64,000 nt of DNA from Sipunculus nudus. Its lineage: Eukaryota > Annelida > Sipuncula > Golfingiida > Sipunculidae. Shown one piece after another: positions 56,531 to 64,000 of this stretch (position 1 is the stretch's first letter; every line of letters begins with the position of its first letter). The stretch is from NCBI GenBank assembly GCA_026874595.1, contig JAPPUL010000069.1:122001-186000 (forward strand), given 5' to 3'. A model generated the notes under the pieces. It was not told where the DNA came from and ran no database searches. It saw nothing but the letters and a program-made list of their open reading frames with translations. A program made the position numbers and the translations under genes.

Positions 56531-57310
56531 TTACATATAGTTACTAACAAGTAGCCAAAACATAAGTAGCATCCCTATTACCGTAATGCGCATCATAGAA
56601 AAATTATAACTCCTATTATTTAAAAGCATTATCTTACCCGAATACACCCTCGACTCAAGGACTTCTTCCATGCCATGCATCCCTTTGTATAAGTTATAAA
56701 ACAAGCTATATATCAGTTTAGAAAATGTCCTCAGGCTATTTATATATCCATTATAACCAAGACGCGCTTTTTGAGATTGTATTGTATTATATATGATTTT
56801 ATACATCATAAACATATAGTGATAAGTAAGAACAAGTAGCTCAAGTAATAACCCTGGGACCCGAGCTCGTTTTAGCAAATACATTATATCCATAAAGGGT
56901 GTTGTTAGTATTACAAAAAATAGACTGAATATACAAGACAAAGCCTTTAAAAGCGTAAGTAGCCCTTGCTTTAGACCTGTTTCTAAAAGCACTACAATAT
57001 ATGTTTCATTTATCAGGACACTGTAGATAAACGATATGTCTTTGGATAATGGCACTTTGTATACTCCTAATATCAAAGGGAGTATTCCAAGTATTAAAAA
57101 ACCTTTAGAGACCAAAAAAAGTCCAACCAAACCTCTTATTGGAAACCCTACCGACAGTATTAAAACCATTGTGAATAATAGGACTAGTAGCGGCATTAGT
57201 AGATTATTGCTTGTAAGCGATAGTAACAAAAAGCCTAAGGACACAAATACTTTCTCAAAGGGATGTATGTCGCTTATTTTATTAGTATACGAAAAATCTA
57301 TAAAATACAA
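56531..57310 (-). CDS. cbiQ: Cobalt ECF transporter T component
   Basis: 259 residues, TTG start with AGGTGAT a few bases upstream. Six or so membrane helices are visible. The characteristic coupling helices are in SQKARLGYNG and LESRVYSGKI, the family's two short arginine motifs that contact the ATPases. CbiQ couples the substrate-binding CbiM to CbiO. It starts 27 bp after the end of the cbiMN gene. Confidence 0.9.
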   Translation of the reverse strand: MYFIDFSYTNKISDIHPFEKVFVSLGFLLLSLTSNNLLMPLLVLLFTMVLILSVGFPIRGLVGLFLVSKGFLILGILPLILGVYKVPLSKDISFIYSVLINETYIVVLLETGLKQGLLTLLKALSCIFSLFFVILTTPFMDIMYLLKRARVPGLLLELLVLTYHYMFMMYKIIYNTIQSQKARLGYNGYINSLRTFSKLIYSLFYNLYKGMHGMEEVLESRVYSGKIMLLNNRSYNFSMMRITVIGMLLMFWLLVSNYM

Positions 57311-57337
57311 TCTATCACCTAAACTATCTAGCTCCTC

Positions 57338-58405
57338 TTAGTCTCTTTTTTGTCTTCTTCTTTTGTCTTCTTCTTTTGCTCCTTCTTTGCCTACACCACG
57401 ACGCATTATATAATATGCTATAAAACCAAAACTCACTATACCTATAATCAAAAACATTATCCCTTCATAACTATTTGGAATACTTATAAAATCGCTAAAC
57501 CATACTTCATAATCCGGATTTAAAGTCTCTACCATCCCCATTGCCCTATCATCTAGACCTACACTAAGCGCACTCTCAGACAAGATGAAATAAGGCATTA
57601 TAATTATTATAAGTGCGGCAAAACATGCTACCAAACCCTTATTTAATGAATACATTCCTCTTTCTTTGTAACTGTTTGAGCCAAGCTTACTAATTAAATC
57701 TAAATCATCTCTTCTATACCTAAGAAGCATATCTACCGCAAATAACGTTATAAAACCCTCTACAACTGCTATTGGAAATTGCGTTACCATAAATACAGAT
57801 AAGAACTTGTATGTTGAAGACAAATAAGAACCTGTTATTACATCCGGATAGGCAAGTCCAAGCTGTAATGATGTTGAGACGTAGGTAAACATATCACATA
57901 AAAACACTGTTAGAAAGATATTAACACGCAGTGGCAAAAGCTTCCGAGACAATATGAATACGTATATTGCATATGCCAAAAACGGAGCAAATATACCCAT
58001 AGAAAAGATGCTTGCCCCTAAAGTCGTTATCCCTCCATGCCCTATTAATATCACATGTAAGAATAATACTATTAAGCTTGATATGCTCATTACAAAAGGA
58101 CCAACAAGCAATACACCAAGTCCTATCCCTGTCGGATGTGTTGTGCTGCCCATTATAGAAGGTATTTTTAAGGAGGATACAAATAACACAAATACGGTTA
58201 TAAAAACGAAAAACAGTTTAGCTTTTATATCATAATCTATGTTGTTCTTTAGATTAGTAAAGGCCCATACAACAAATGGTATTGTAACTACATACCAAAA
58301 TATCGACCATTCTACCGGGAGAAAACCTTCTGCTATATGCATTGCATAGGCATCCTCTCCTATAACTAGAAAGAACAATACAAAACAGAAGGCCTTTACG
58401 AGCAC
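57338..58405 (-). CDS. cbiM: Cobalt ECF transporter substrate-binding CbiMN fusion
   Basis: 355 residues, GTG start. Residues 1-21 form a signal peptide and the mature protein begins MHIAEGFLP, with Met22-His23 as the N-terminal metal ligand. The CbiM core helices follow (GSTTHPTGIGLGVLLVGPF, FAPFLAYAIYVFI). The C-terminus (GLDDRAMGMVETLNPDYEVW and PNSYEGIMFL) matches CbiN, so the two parts are fused. The last residues are a charged tail (KEEDKRRRQKRD) encoded by a short 13-bp repeat. It imports Co2+ through the inner membrane together with CbiQ and CbiO. Confidence 0.92.
   Translation of the reverse strand: MLVKAFCFVLFFLVIGEDAYAMHIAEGFLPVEWSIFWYVVTIPFVVWAFTNLKNNIDYDIKAKLFFVFITVFVLFVSSLKIPSIMGSTTHPTGIGLGVLLVGPFVMSISSLIVLFLHVILIGHGGITTLGASIFSMGIFAPFLAYAIYVFILSRKLLPLRVNIFLTVFLCDMFTYVSTSLQLGLAYPDVITGSYLSSTYKFLSVFMVTQFPIAVVEGFITLFAVDMLLRYRRDDLDLISKLGSNSYKERGMYSLNKGLVACFAALIIIIMPYFILSESALSVGLDDRAMGMVETLNPDYEVWFSDFISIPNSYEGIMFLIIGIVSFGFIAYYIMRRGVGKEGAKEEDKRRRQKRD
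57351..57376 (-). repeat. Two 13-bp repeats in the cbiMN tail
   Basis: TGTCTTCTTCTTT twice in a row plus a degenerate third unit. The unit length is not a multiple of three, so slippage would alter the last residues of CbiMN. Confidence 0.75.
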
Positions 58406-58425
58406 AAGTTATAACCCTATTATTC

Positions 58426-59529
58426 TTAAAAGTAAAATAGGTAGTCCGGTAAGGTAAACCTTAAAAATATTCCAAGCCCTATGCTATAACCACTAACCTC
58501 ACTAAGCACATTAACATCATAATAACCCTCAAAACCCACTTCAAAACCGTCAAATGGCTTGTATTTTGCCATAGCACCAAATCTAAGTGGCGGTGCAAAT
58601 GTACCAATATTTAATGTCCCCACATTCTTAATCAATATATTGGCTTCACCCTTACGTCTTATTATATAACTGGTATAAGCTCCTGCCTCAAATTCCTCCC
58701 CTATATAAGCTCCCTCAAACCTAAGTACTATTACTCTTGGAGCTACCACCGCAAATAGATAATGGGCGTTCTTTTGTTTAAATATAAATTCTGCAACTAT
58801 GCTATATTCAACATCTACTATTGCAAGCGTCTCTGTATCCTCATCTAAACTACCTTCTATATTCATATTCGAGGTGAATGAGATATTAAATAGAAAGTTT
58901 AGCTCCTCGCTTATATAATTTGCATGTATATAGGCAAAATAATTCTTTGGCTTTACAAACCATTTTGACCCATCTGCTGGTTTTATCCCGTCAAATGCAT
59001 TGTAAAGACCAGCTCCTACTCTAACGATTTCACCGTACTTAAACCCTAGTTGTATTGCAGTTGCACTTGCAGAACCATGAGAAATAATATGATTATTTTG
59101 ATGTACGAAAGGTGAGTTATCTTCTGTTATCGATGTCTCCAGGGTATACGCTCCCACCTTTGTAAAGAAAGGTACTGTCTTAGAGAATGTTATCTCTCCA
59201 AATGCTTGGTCTATACCAAAGTTATGAGTAGGGTCTGGCTGAGCTTCACCTAATTTATAATCTATATTACTTGAATAATTTGCACTGAAGTGCAGAAGTA
59301 CATATTCTGTTATCTCAGCCTCTAATCCTAATACTGCCTTATAGATTGTGAAATCTACCTCATGTTTTTTCTCTTTAGCCTGGTGCAAATTTAAAGAGCC
59401 TAGGACATCTAGAGCTAAGATGGGTTTTATATATCCTATCTTTTTCTTACTCTCTTGGCTAAAGCCGTTTACATAGAGCAATACCATTACCAGAACAACC
59501 ATTACCACTATCTGATATTTTTGTTTCAT
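58426..59529 (-). CDS. Outer-membrane beta-barrel protein in the cobalt operon
   Basis: 367 residues from the ATG at 59529, preferred because a signal peptide (MKQKYQIVVMVVLVMVLLYV, ending GFSQE) starts there with GGAGG upstream. An upstream in-frame extension to 59619 has no such features. The mature part is beta-rich and ends LPDYLFYF with a terminal Phe, typical of Bam-inserted barrels. It lies 20 bp before cbiMN and behind a cobalamin riboswitch, so it is probably the outer-membrane route for cobalt or a cobalt chelate. It lacks the TonB-box and plug domain of BtuB-like receptors. Confidence 0.72.
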   Translation of the reverse strand: MKQKYQIVVMVVLVMVLLYVNGFSQESKKKIGYIKPILALDVLGSLNLHQAKEKKHEVDFTIYKAVLGLEAEITEYVLLHFSANYSSNIDYKLGEAQPDPTHNFGIDQAFGEITFSKTVPFFTKVGAYTLETSITEDNSPFVHQNNHIISHGSASATAIQLGFKYGEIVRVGAGLYNAFDGIKPADGSKWFVKPKNYFAYIHANYISEELNFLFNISFTSNMNIEGSLDEDTETLAIVDVEYSIVAEFIFKQKNAHYLFAVVAPRVIVLRFEGAYIGEEFEAGAYTSYIIRRKGEANILIKNVGTLNIGTFAPPLRFGAMAKYKPFDGFEVGFEGYYDVNVLSEVSGYSIGLGIFLRFTLPDYLFYF

Positions 59530-59684
59530 ACTAATTAAACTCCTCCAAATCTTTTTAAAAAAATAAGTCCCTATTAATTCTAATAATACAACTTTATCTA
59601 TAGGTATTAGCATTACCACTGCACTATTTTAAGTTAAACTTATGTATAATTAGTCTGTTATGATTTGAGTTTTATACACAAAGC

Positions 59685-59860
59685 CTCAGTAACTATAAAC
59701 GGGTACGAGAAACTTTACTTAAGAAATTAGGTGTAATATGCGTATCTGACTTTCACAGTTACCCGTTAGTGAGGAAATTCCATCCTTCTTCCACACAATA
59801 TCCACTAAACTTGCTTACTTTTTTATCATGGCATAACGTCTTATTAAACCTTATGCTTTG
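59685..59860 (-). ncRNA. Cobalamin riboswitch
   Basis: Read on the minus strand, GGAAGAAGGATGGAATTTCC (59792-59773) is followed by ACGGGTAACTGTGA and AGTCAGATAC (59742 end). This is the conserved GGGAA..GGTG.AA..TCC, AACTGTGA and AGTCAGATAC order of cobalamin riboswitches. A hairpin lying 40-75 bases further on exposes TACCCGT (59705-59699), which can pair with ACGGGTA (59766-59760): the expected L5-L13 kissing contact. The element lies about 170 bases before the outer-membrane gene that heads the cobalt operon. Edges are approximate; no strong terminator was seen, so control may be at translation. Confidence 0.8.
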
Positions 59861-60005
59861 AACTCAGCTACCATTACAAGGTTATATAGATAGCTAAAAC
59901 CAAATTTAAATATACTCTCATTAGTCAAATATGTCAATAGTTTTTCCGAAAAATATACTCTTTGTTCACTTACATACTTTTGTATAGTAATTTGGAGAGC
60001 GGTTT

Positions 60006-60197
60006 ATGCAAAATAACAAAGATATTCACATGAATATCCCTTTGGAAGACCTTTTAGTCAATCCTTTAGAGAACCTAGATGATAATATATTAACAAATCA
60101 TAATAACGTTTATCTTTCTTTTGATAAAATCGATATTGACCAAATCATTCGGTCTATTAAAATTGAAGACAATTTTACTTTCTATGACAATAAATAA
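60006..60197 (+). CDS. Small hypothetical protein, 63 residues
   Basis: A 63-residue acidic, Asn-rich protein (MNIPLEDLLVNPLENLDDN) with GGAG eight bases before the ATG. No signal peptide, no recognised family. It lies between the riboswitch and the convergent methyltransferase gene. Could be real; size and composition leave doubt. Confidence 0.45.
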   Translation: MQNNKDIHMNIPLEDLLVNPLENLDDNILTNHNNVYLSFDKIDIDQIIRSIKIEDNFTFYDNK

Positions 60198-60318
60198 AAT
60201 CATACTTTATTTTAATAACTACACAAAACAAAACAAAAGCTGTTCTTTTCTTTAATATAGATACTTCTTTTCTTTACATATAAATATTTTCTACCTAAGT
60301 CTAGATTATTATAGCTTA

Positions 60319-61020
60319 TCAAGCTTTTCGTGCGTATATTTCAAATGTATCCCCATAGCGTTTGTAATAATAAAGTAGTGGCCGTCGTATTACCTTAAGT
60401 AACTTCTGATACCTCTTACTCCTTATTATCCTTTCGAAATATAGACCCCTATATTCTATATGTTCTATCACAAAACCTATTCCCTCCAACAACTTGCTTA
60501 GCGACCACGGCGAGAACTCTATATAATGATCTTTTGGTATCTTATTTATATAGCCTGATTTGTCCCTCTTAAAGCTTATTCCACTACAGTTTGGCGTTGA
60601 TAGGCATAATAAACCACCCTCCTTAAGCAGCTTTTTCATCTTCCCCAAAACCTCTGCAAAATCTGCATTATGCTCAAGGTAATACCACCCACATAATATA
60701 TCATATCCCCCCTCTACCATAACAAAATCTTTACTAGATCGCACAATATCTCCTTCACACAAAAACTTAGAAAAATCTATCTGCAATACATTAAGGCCAA
60801 GCTCTTCATTTGCATATCTACTACCATAACTAGATAGCTCTATTCCATAACATTTTGCATCTAACTCCTCTTTCGCAAGTTCAAGAAAAAAACCTAGCCC
60901 ACTCCCTACCTCAAGCAGCTTTATTTTATCATCCCCTACATCTACATCTACATTCCCAGCAGATAAGAGAGTTTTGCCAAAAATACCTCCCTCCCCTATC
61001 CCCCCCCCCTCCCATGCCAT
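60319..61020 (-). pseudogene. Methyltransferase domain, 3' part of a frameshifted gene
   Basis: A class I SAM methyltransferase (LLEVGSGLGFFLELA motif I, GYDILCGWYYLEHNADF, GGLLCLSTPNCSGIS). By itself it opens at an ATG just before a run of ten G and would begin with a poly-Gly stretch. The zinc-knuckle and helical part that normally precedes this domain is encoded at the end of the gene at 60929 in another frame. Loss of one G (or gain of two) would join the two into one 676-residue protein. Called broken or off-phase in this sequence; it may also be translated at low level from its own ATG. Confidence 0.7.
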
Positions 61021-62350
61021 GCAATAACTCCTTAATTAGCTCTATCCGTCTCCTATTAAATCTGTTTATATTTTCTTTGTCCTCTAAATACGTCTTCCCA
61101 TACTGATTCTTATATTCATCCGTAAAATAACTGTCGCTATATTTAATCCCGCATTTATACCCCTTGCTCCTATAAAAACTCTTACAACTATAGCAATAAT
61201 AAGAGTTTATATATCCTTCCCTTTCATACACTCGCCCATGACTTTCGCATATCGGACATTTATCCTCAGATCGCTTTATTACCTCTTCTACTACAGCTCC
61301 AACACGTTCTCCTCCCATTAAAGACAATCCCTCATAACACATAAAATCTACACCCTTAATCACCTCATTATTCAAGCTAGATATAAGCTCATTTAAAAGC
61401 TTTGCTTTATTAAAGGCATCCGTAGCCTTATTTAGAACTCCAAGCGTTTTTACCTCTCCTAGCTCATTTGATAGCTCTTTTGAGAGATTGTTATGATATT
61501 TTGTCGGGTTTAAGGTAAAAACCCTTTTACGCAAGTATAATCCTTCATACACCGTCATCCCAAACGACGTTATAACTACATCCGACTTCTTTAACTCCTC
61601 TATATACTCAGAGCGGGAAAGACCCTTAGATACTTTGTCCGCTTTAACAAAATTATTCTCCCCCTTATATAGAGGACCAAGCACTATATTTAACTTATAT
61701 TTAGGCTTTGCTCCCGATTCTCTTCCCTTTGTTAACATATCATAACACAATCTTGTAAGCCCGTATGGATCCTCTCCACCGAAACTTATCAGTAGCTCAT
61801 ATCCACCCCCTCCTGCCCTCCCCTCTTCATTTACTCTAACCCTAGCTAAAACCTCTTTATCATCCCCCTCTCTTTTTATCCGCTCATCTAAAATTATATA
61901 CTCAAACCCCTCAAAGTTACTTCTGCTAAGCTCATTCCCCTTCTCAACTACAGGAAGCGCATTTATCTTTACCAAAGCCCATACGCTACCTTCTCCATGA
62001 TCATCTAGTGTGATTACTTTTGTACACTTTATAAGCTCTTTTATGTACCAGGTCTTGCTGTCTCTTGCATCGTGGATTAAAACTAATGGACGGACTTTAT
62101 TTACATACTCTATTACCTCATCAAGCCCTTCTACCCCTGCTATCTCTACATCCATACCCTCCCCTACATCCCCTCCTTCTACTCCAAATTCTTTTACAAA
62201 ATCAGGTATTAAGCCTTTTATAAAAAAACGTATCCTATAGCCTCTTAAACTATAGCTCAAGTTCAAAAGCCGTCTCGTATGTCCAAAACCATACCCTCCC
62301 CCACAACAGGCATACATACATATTAAGCCTTTTTGTCCTTCATTTAACAA
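60929..62350 (-). CDS. PseG/MurG-like glycosyl hydrolase/transferase with methyltransferase lead-in
   Basis: 473 residues, TTG start with GAGGG upstream. Residues 1-345 resemble PseG/MurG-type GT-B proteins (CGGGYGFGHTRRLLNL, VLIHDARD, LISFGGEDPYGLT, DVVITSFGMTVYEGL). The C-terminal part carries CPIC (365-368) and CYSC (386-389), the zinc knuckle that begins C-terminal methyltransferases, then YFTDEYKNQYGKTYLEDKEN. From about residue 449 the frame is wrong after the ten-G run and reads unrelated sequence to the stop. In phase it would continue into the methyltransferase at 60319. PseG takes part in pseudaminic acid synthesis for flagellin; a surface-glycan role is inference. Confidence 0.75.
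   Translation of the reverse strand: MLNEGQKGLICMYACCGGGYGFGHTRRLLNLSYSLRGYRIRFFIKGLIPDFVKEFGVEGGDVGEGMDVEIAGVEGLDEVIEYVNKVRPLVLIHDARDSKTWYIKELIKCTKVITLDDHGEGSVWALVKINALPVVEKGNELSRSNFEGFEYIILDERIKREGDDKEVLARVRVNEEGRAGGGGYELLISFGGEDPYGLTRLCYDMLTKGRESGAKPKYKLNIVLGPLYKGENNFVKADKVSKGLSRSEYIEELKKSDVVITSFGMTVYEGLYLRKRVFTLNPTKYHNNLSKELSNELGEVKTLGVLNKATDAFNKAKLLNELISSLNNEVIKGVDFMCYEGLSLMGGERVGAVVEEVIKRSEDKCPICESHGRVYEREGYINSYYCYSCKSFYRSKGYKCGIKYSDSYFTDEYKNQYGKTYLEDKENINRFNRRRIELIKELLHGMGGGGDRGGRYFWQNSLICWECRCRCRG
61000..61009 (-). repeat. Run of ten G in the coding strand
   Basis: Ten consecutive C on the plus strand (ten G in the gene's direction) at the exact junction where the reading frame of the glycosyltransferase and that of the methyltransferase part. 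Nine G would fuse the frames. Confidence 0.95.
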
Positions 62351-62401
62351 TTATATCCCTCAACGCCCCACTTTGTATAGCATTAAAAAAAAACAATAGC
62401 A

Positions 62402-62983
62402 TCAAAACCCAAACACATTCTTACGCCTTATCCTAGGAAACTCATATATCGTCCCATAAGAAACCACTTCGGACTTCGCATGTCCTCCCATTACAAGCTC
62501 TTCTAACATATCCTGTGACTGCTCAACTGATATATTTACTTCCGTTGCCACATCCAAAGCACTAACTCGCCCTCCACAAGCTCGGGCACACTCTAGTATC
62601 TTCTTCTTCATTAGGTCATTATCATAAACACTTTTAAAACTACTAAACTCATATACGTAAAGTCCCCTATCGGATAGCTTAAGCTCTGCATAGCCCTTTG
62701 CCACTAGCTTTTCAAGCTCCCCCTTCGACCGCTCTACCTCCGTGCCTGTTTCCATTGCAAGCGAAAATGCACTCAAAACTCCTCCCCTTTCTTTGGCTAT
62801 CTGCAAAATGTCTTGCTCTTTTAATGTATAATAGCTCTTCCTTCTAAATAGCTTTTCTAGCAACTCCTTCGCTCTTACATACATACCCCCGTCCTCACCA
62901 GGGCCACCATCCCCTTTTATAAACCGTTTGTATATCTGGTAAGTTGCGTAGGCCAATAGCAAAATAAACAAAAACTTAAGCAT
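62402..62983 (-). CDS. Membrane-anchored winged-helix protein
   Basis: 193 residues. One N-terminal membrane helix (LKFLFILLLAYATYQIYKRF) is followed by a short linker and two similar winged-helix-like units (about 58-115 and 122-185), each with an ILxxAxxxGGxxSAxxxAxETxxxVExSxxxLExLVxxGxA pattern: DILQIAKERGGVLSAFSLAM and KILECARACGGRVSALDVAT. Such a layout suggests a membrane-tethered DNA-binding or protein-binding regulator. It lies 51 bp before the glycosyltransferase gene and may belong to the same transcript. Confidence 0.7.
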   Translation of the reverse strand: MLKFLFILLLAYATYQIYKRFIKGDGGPGEDGGMYVRAKELLEKLFRRKSYYTLKEQDILQIAKERGGVLSAFSLAMETGTEVERSKGELEKLVAKGYAELKLSDRGLYVYEFSSFKSVYDNDLMKKKILECARACGGRVSALDVATEVNISVEQSQDMLEELVMGGHAKSEVVSYGTIYEFPRIRRKNVFGF

Positions 62984-63102
62984 TCTTCTTTTCCATTTTA
63001 CTTTATAAATAAAGCCCCTTTTTTTAATAACTTAATAATTATATTTTTATTTATCCTTAAAAATAACAAAATAGCAAATCTACAAAATAAAGGATAACTC
63101 TT

Positions 63103-64000
63103 TTGAAAACTGTAAATCTAAACCTTAAAAAACAACTTGACCTCTCTTATAAAATATTAATCAATCAAGGCGCTTTTGAAACTATTCCAGATACTATTTC
63201 TCAAAACCAAAACCTTAAAGAAAGAAAAATCCTAATCTTAACTGACTCAAATGTTTTTCCCCTATATGGTAAGAGCTTGTTACAAAGCCTTGCAAATAAA
63301 GGGCTTTCAGCATGGATATTCTATTTTGAGGCCGGAGAAAAGCAAAAGAATATTAATACCAAAATCAAAATAGAAAGCTTTATGTTCGAAAATAAGTTTA
63401 CTCGCGATAGTTTTATAATTGCTTTGGGAGGCGGCGTTGTCGGCGACCTTGGGGGCTTTACAGCTGCTACTTTTAATCGAGGCATACCTTTTATTCAAGT
63501 TCCAACCTCTTTACTTGCTCAAATAGATAGCAGCATAGGTGGCAAAACCGGTATTGACACTAAGTATGGCAAAAACTTAATCGGAGCCTTCCATCAACCT
63601 CTTTGTGTTATAATTGACCCTAATACTTTAGATTCTCTGCCTGATAAAGACTTTAGGGCCGGCATGGCCGAGGTCATTAAACATGCTATTATCAAAGATA
63701 AGAACCTGTTTATGGTAATAGAAAAGAACAAAGACAAAATACTTGCAAAGAATAAAAGTATCTTGTCTTGTCTTATTGAACGCAATTGCATAATAAAGCG
63801 AGAGGTTGTACAGCTTGATGAAAAAGAAGGTAATATTAGAAAGATATTAAACTTTGGACATACCATAGGGCACGCAATTGAAAGCATTATGGACTACGGT
63901 ATGCTGCATGGAGAGTGCGTTGCAATTGGCATGATTGTGGAATCTCTTATCTCAAGTAAGATGGGTTATCTAAAAAACAAAGACTTAGAAAGAATTAAAA
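63103..64000 (+). CDS. aroB: 3-Dehydroquinate synthase, 3' end cut by the window
   Basis: TTG start with AAAGGA eight bases upstream; about 299 codons are visible and the gene runs off the window. It converts DAHP to dehydroquinate in the shikimate pathway with NAD+ and a metal ion. Visible are EAGEKQKN, LGGGVVGDLGGFTAATF, VPTSLLAQIDSSIGGKTGID, GMAEVIKHAIIKD and the metal-site His in NFGHTIGHAIE. Complete frame in the visible part. Divergent to the winged-helix gene. Confidence 0.95.
   Translation, partial: MKTVNLNLKKQLDLSYKILINQGAFETIPDTISQNQNLKERKILILTDSNVFPLYGKSLLQSLANKGLSAWIFYFEAGEKQKNINTKIKIESFMFENKFTRDSFIIALGGGVVGDLGGFTAATFNRGIPFIQVPTSLLAQIDSSIGGKTGIDTKYGKNLIGAFHQPLCVIIDPNTLDSLPDKDFRAGMAEVIKHAIIKDKNLFMVIEKNKDKILAKNKSILSCLIERNCIIKREVVQLDEKEGNIRKILNFGHTIGHAIESIMDYGMLHGECVAIGMIVESLISSKMGYLKNKDLERIK

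Noticed and set aside
60319-61020. Independent methyltransferase gene with its own start
   Set aside because: Its N-terminus would be a poly-Gly translation of the G tract, and the zinc-knuckle half is present in the other frame just upstream; a split or phase-off gene explains it better.
1-64000. tRNA or rRNA genes
   Set aside because: The gaps were read by eye for the T-loop GTTCGA pattern and acceptor stems; none was convincing. A tRNAscan-SE run would settle it.

Overview
The window looks like a chromosomal segment of an AT-rich, Gram-negative-type (diderm), motile bacterium. The evidence is outer-membrane beta-barrel proteins ending in an aromatic residue, many lipoproteins with a relaxed lipobox, and a flagellar switch protein. 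The order nusA-infB-rbfA-truB-ribF-rpsO-pnp-M16 peptidase, an RNase J and the loose lipoboxes fit a spirochaete best. That assignment is an inference, not a proof.

Layout. 1-6.6 kb: five tandem genes (the first cut by the window edge) for surface lipoproteins with beta-helix repeats of the GGGM / FxxN type. They share near-identical 5' cassettes, 3' tracts and terminators, as if DNA were exchanged between copies. 6.7-7.8 kb: an aldo/keto reductase fused to ferredoxin-like cysteine motifs. 8-22.3 kb: enolase, then a long plus-strand translation and RNA-turnover block. 22.3-31.3 kb: minus-strand genes for a TPR protein, ComEC, a large UvrD-like helicase-nuclease, MurB, an unknown coiled-coil protein and FliN. 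31.6-47.5 kb: mixed metabolism and envelope genes (a penicillin-binding protein, YqeK, B12-dependent ribonucleotide reductase, IlvE, a Na+/H+ antiporter, MEMO and U32 proteins, a TIG/NHL protein, GalU, a mitochondrial-type aconitase). 47.7-51.2 kb: two outer-membrane proteins. 51.2-59.9 kb: a minus-strand cobalt/B12 region. It begins with a cobalamin riboswitch, then an outer-membrane barrel, cbiMN, cbiQ, cbiO, cbiK and cbiL, followed by a WecG-like gene, mtnA and cvpA. 60-64 kb: a PseG/MurG-like glycosyltransferase and a methyltransferase split at a run of ten G, a membrane-anchored winged-helix protein, and the start of aroB.

How the parts connect. Cobalt uptake (outer-membrane barrel plus the CbiMNQO ECF transporter) and the first corrin steps (CbiK, CbiL) sit behind a B12 riboswitch. 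The cell also carries a B12-dependent ribonucleotide reductase, so DNA precursor supply probably depends on this cobalt route. Two gaps in the cobalt operon hold short tandem repeats (7 x 15 bp, about 8 x 9 bp) rich in Shine-Dalgarno-like motifs directly in front of start codons.

The three most interesting signals are the poly-G tract that switches a glycosyltransferase-methyltransferase fusion on and off, the mosaic beta-helix lipoprotein family, and the riboswitch-controlled outer-membrane cobalt system with repeat-tuned translation starts. Together they suggest a bacterium that varies its surface and tunes metal uptake through simple repeats. No tRNA, rRNA, CRISPR array, insertion sequence or prophage was recognised.
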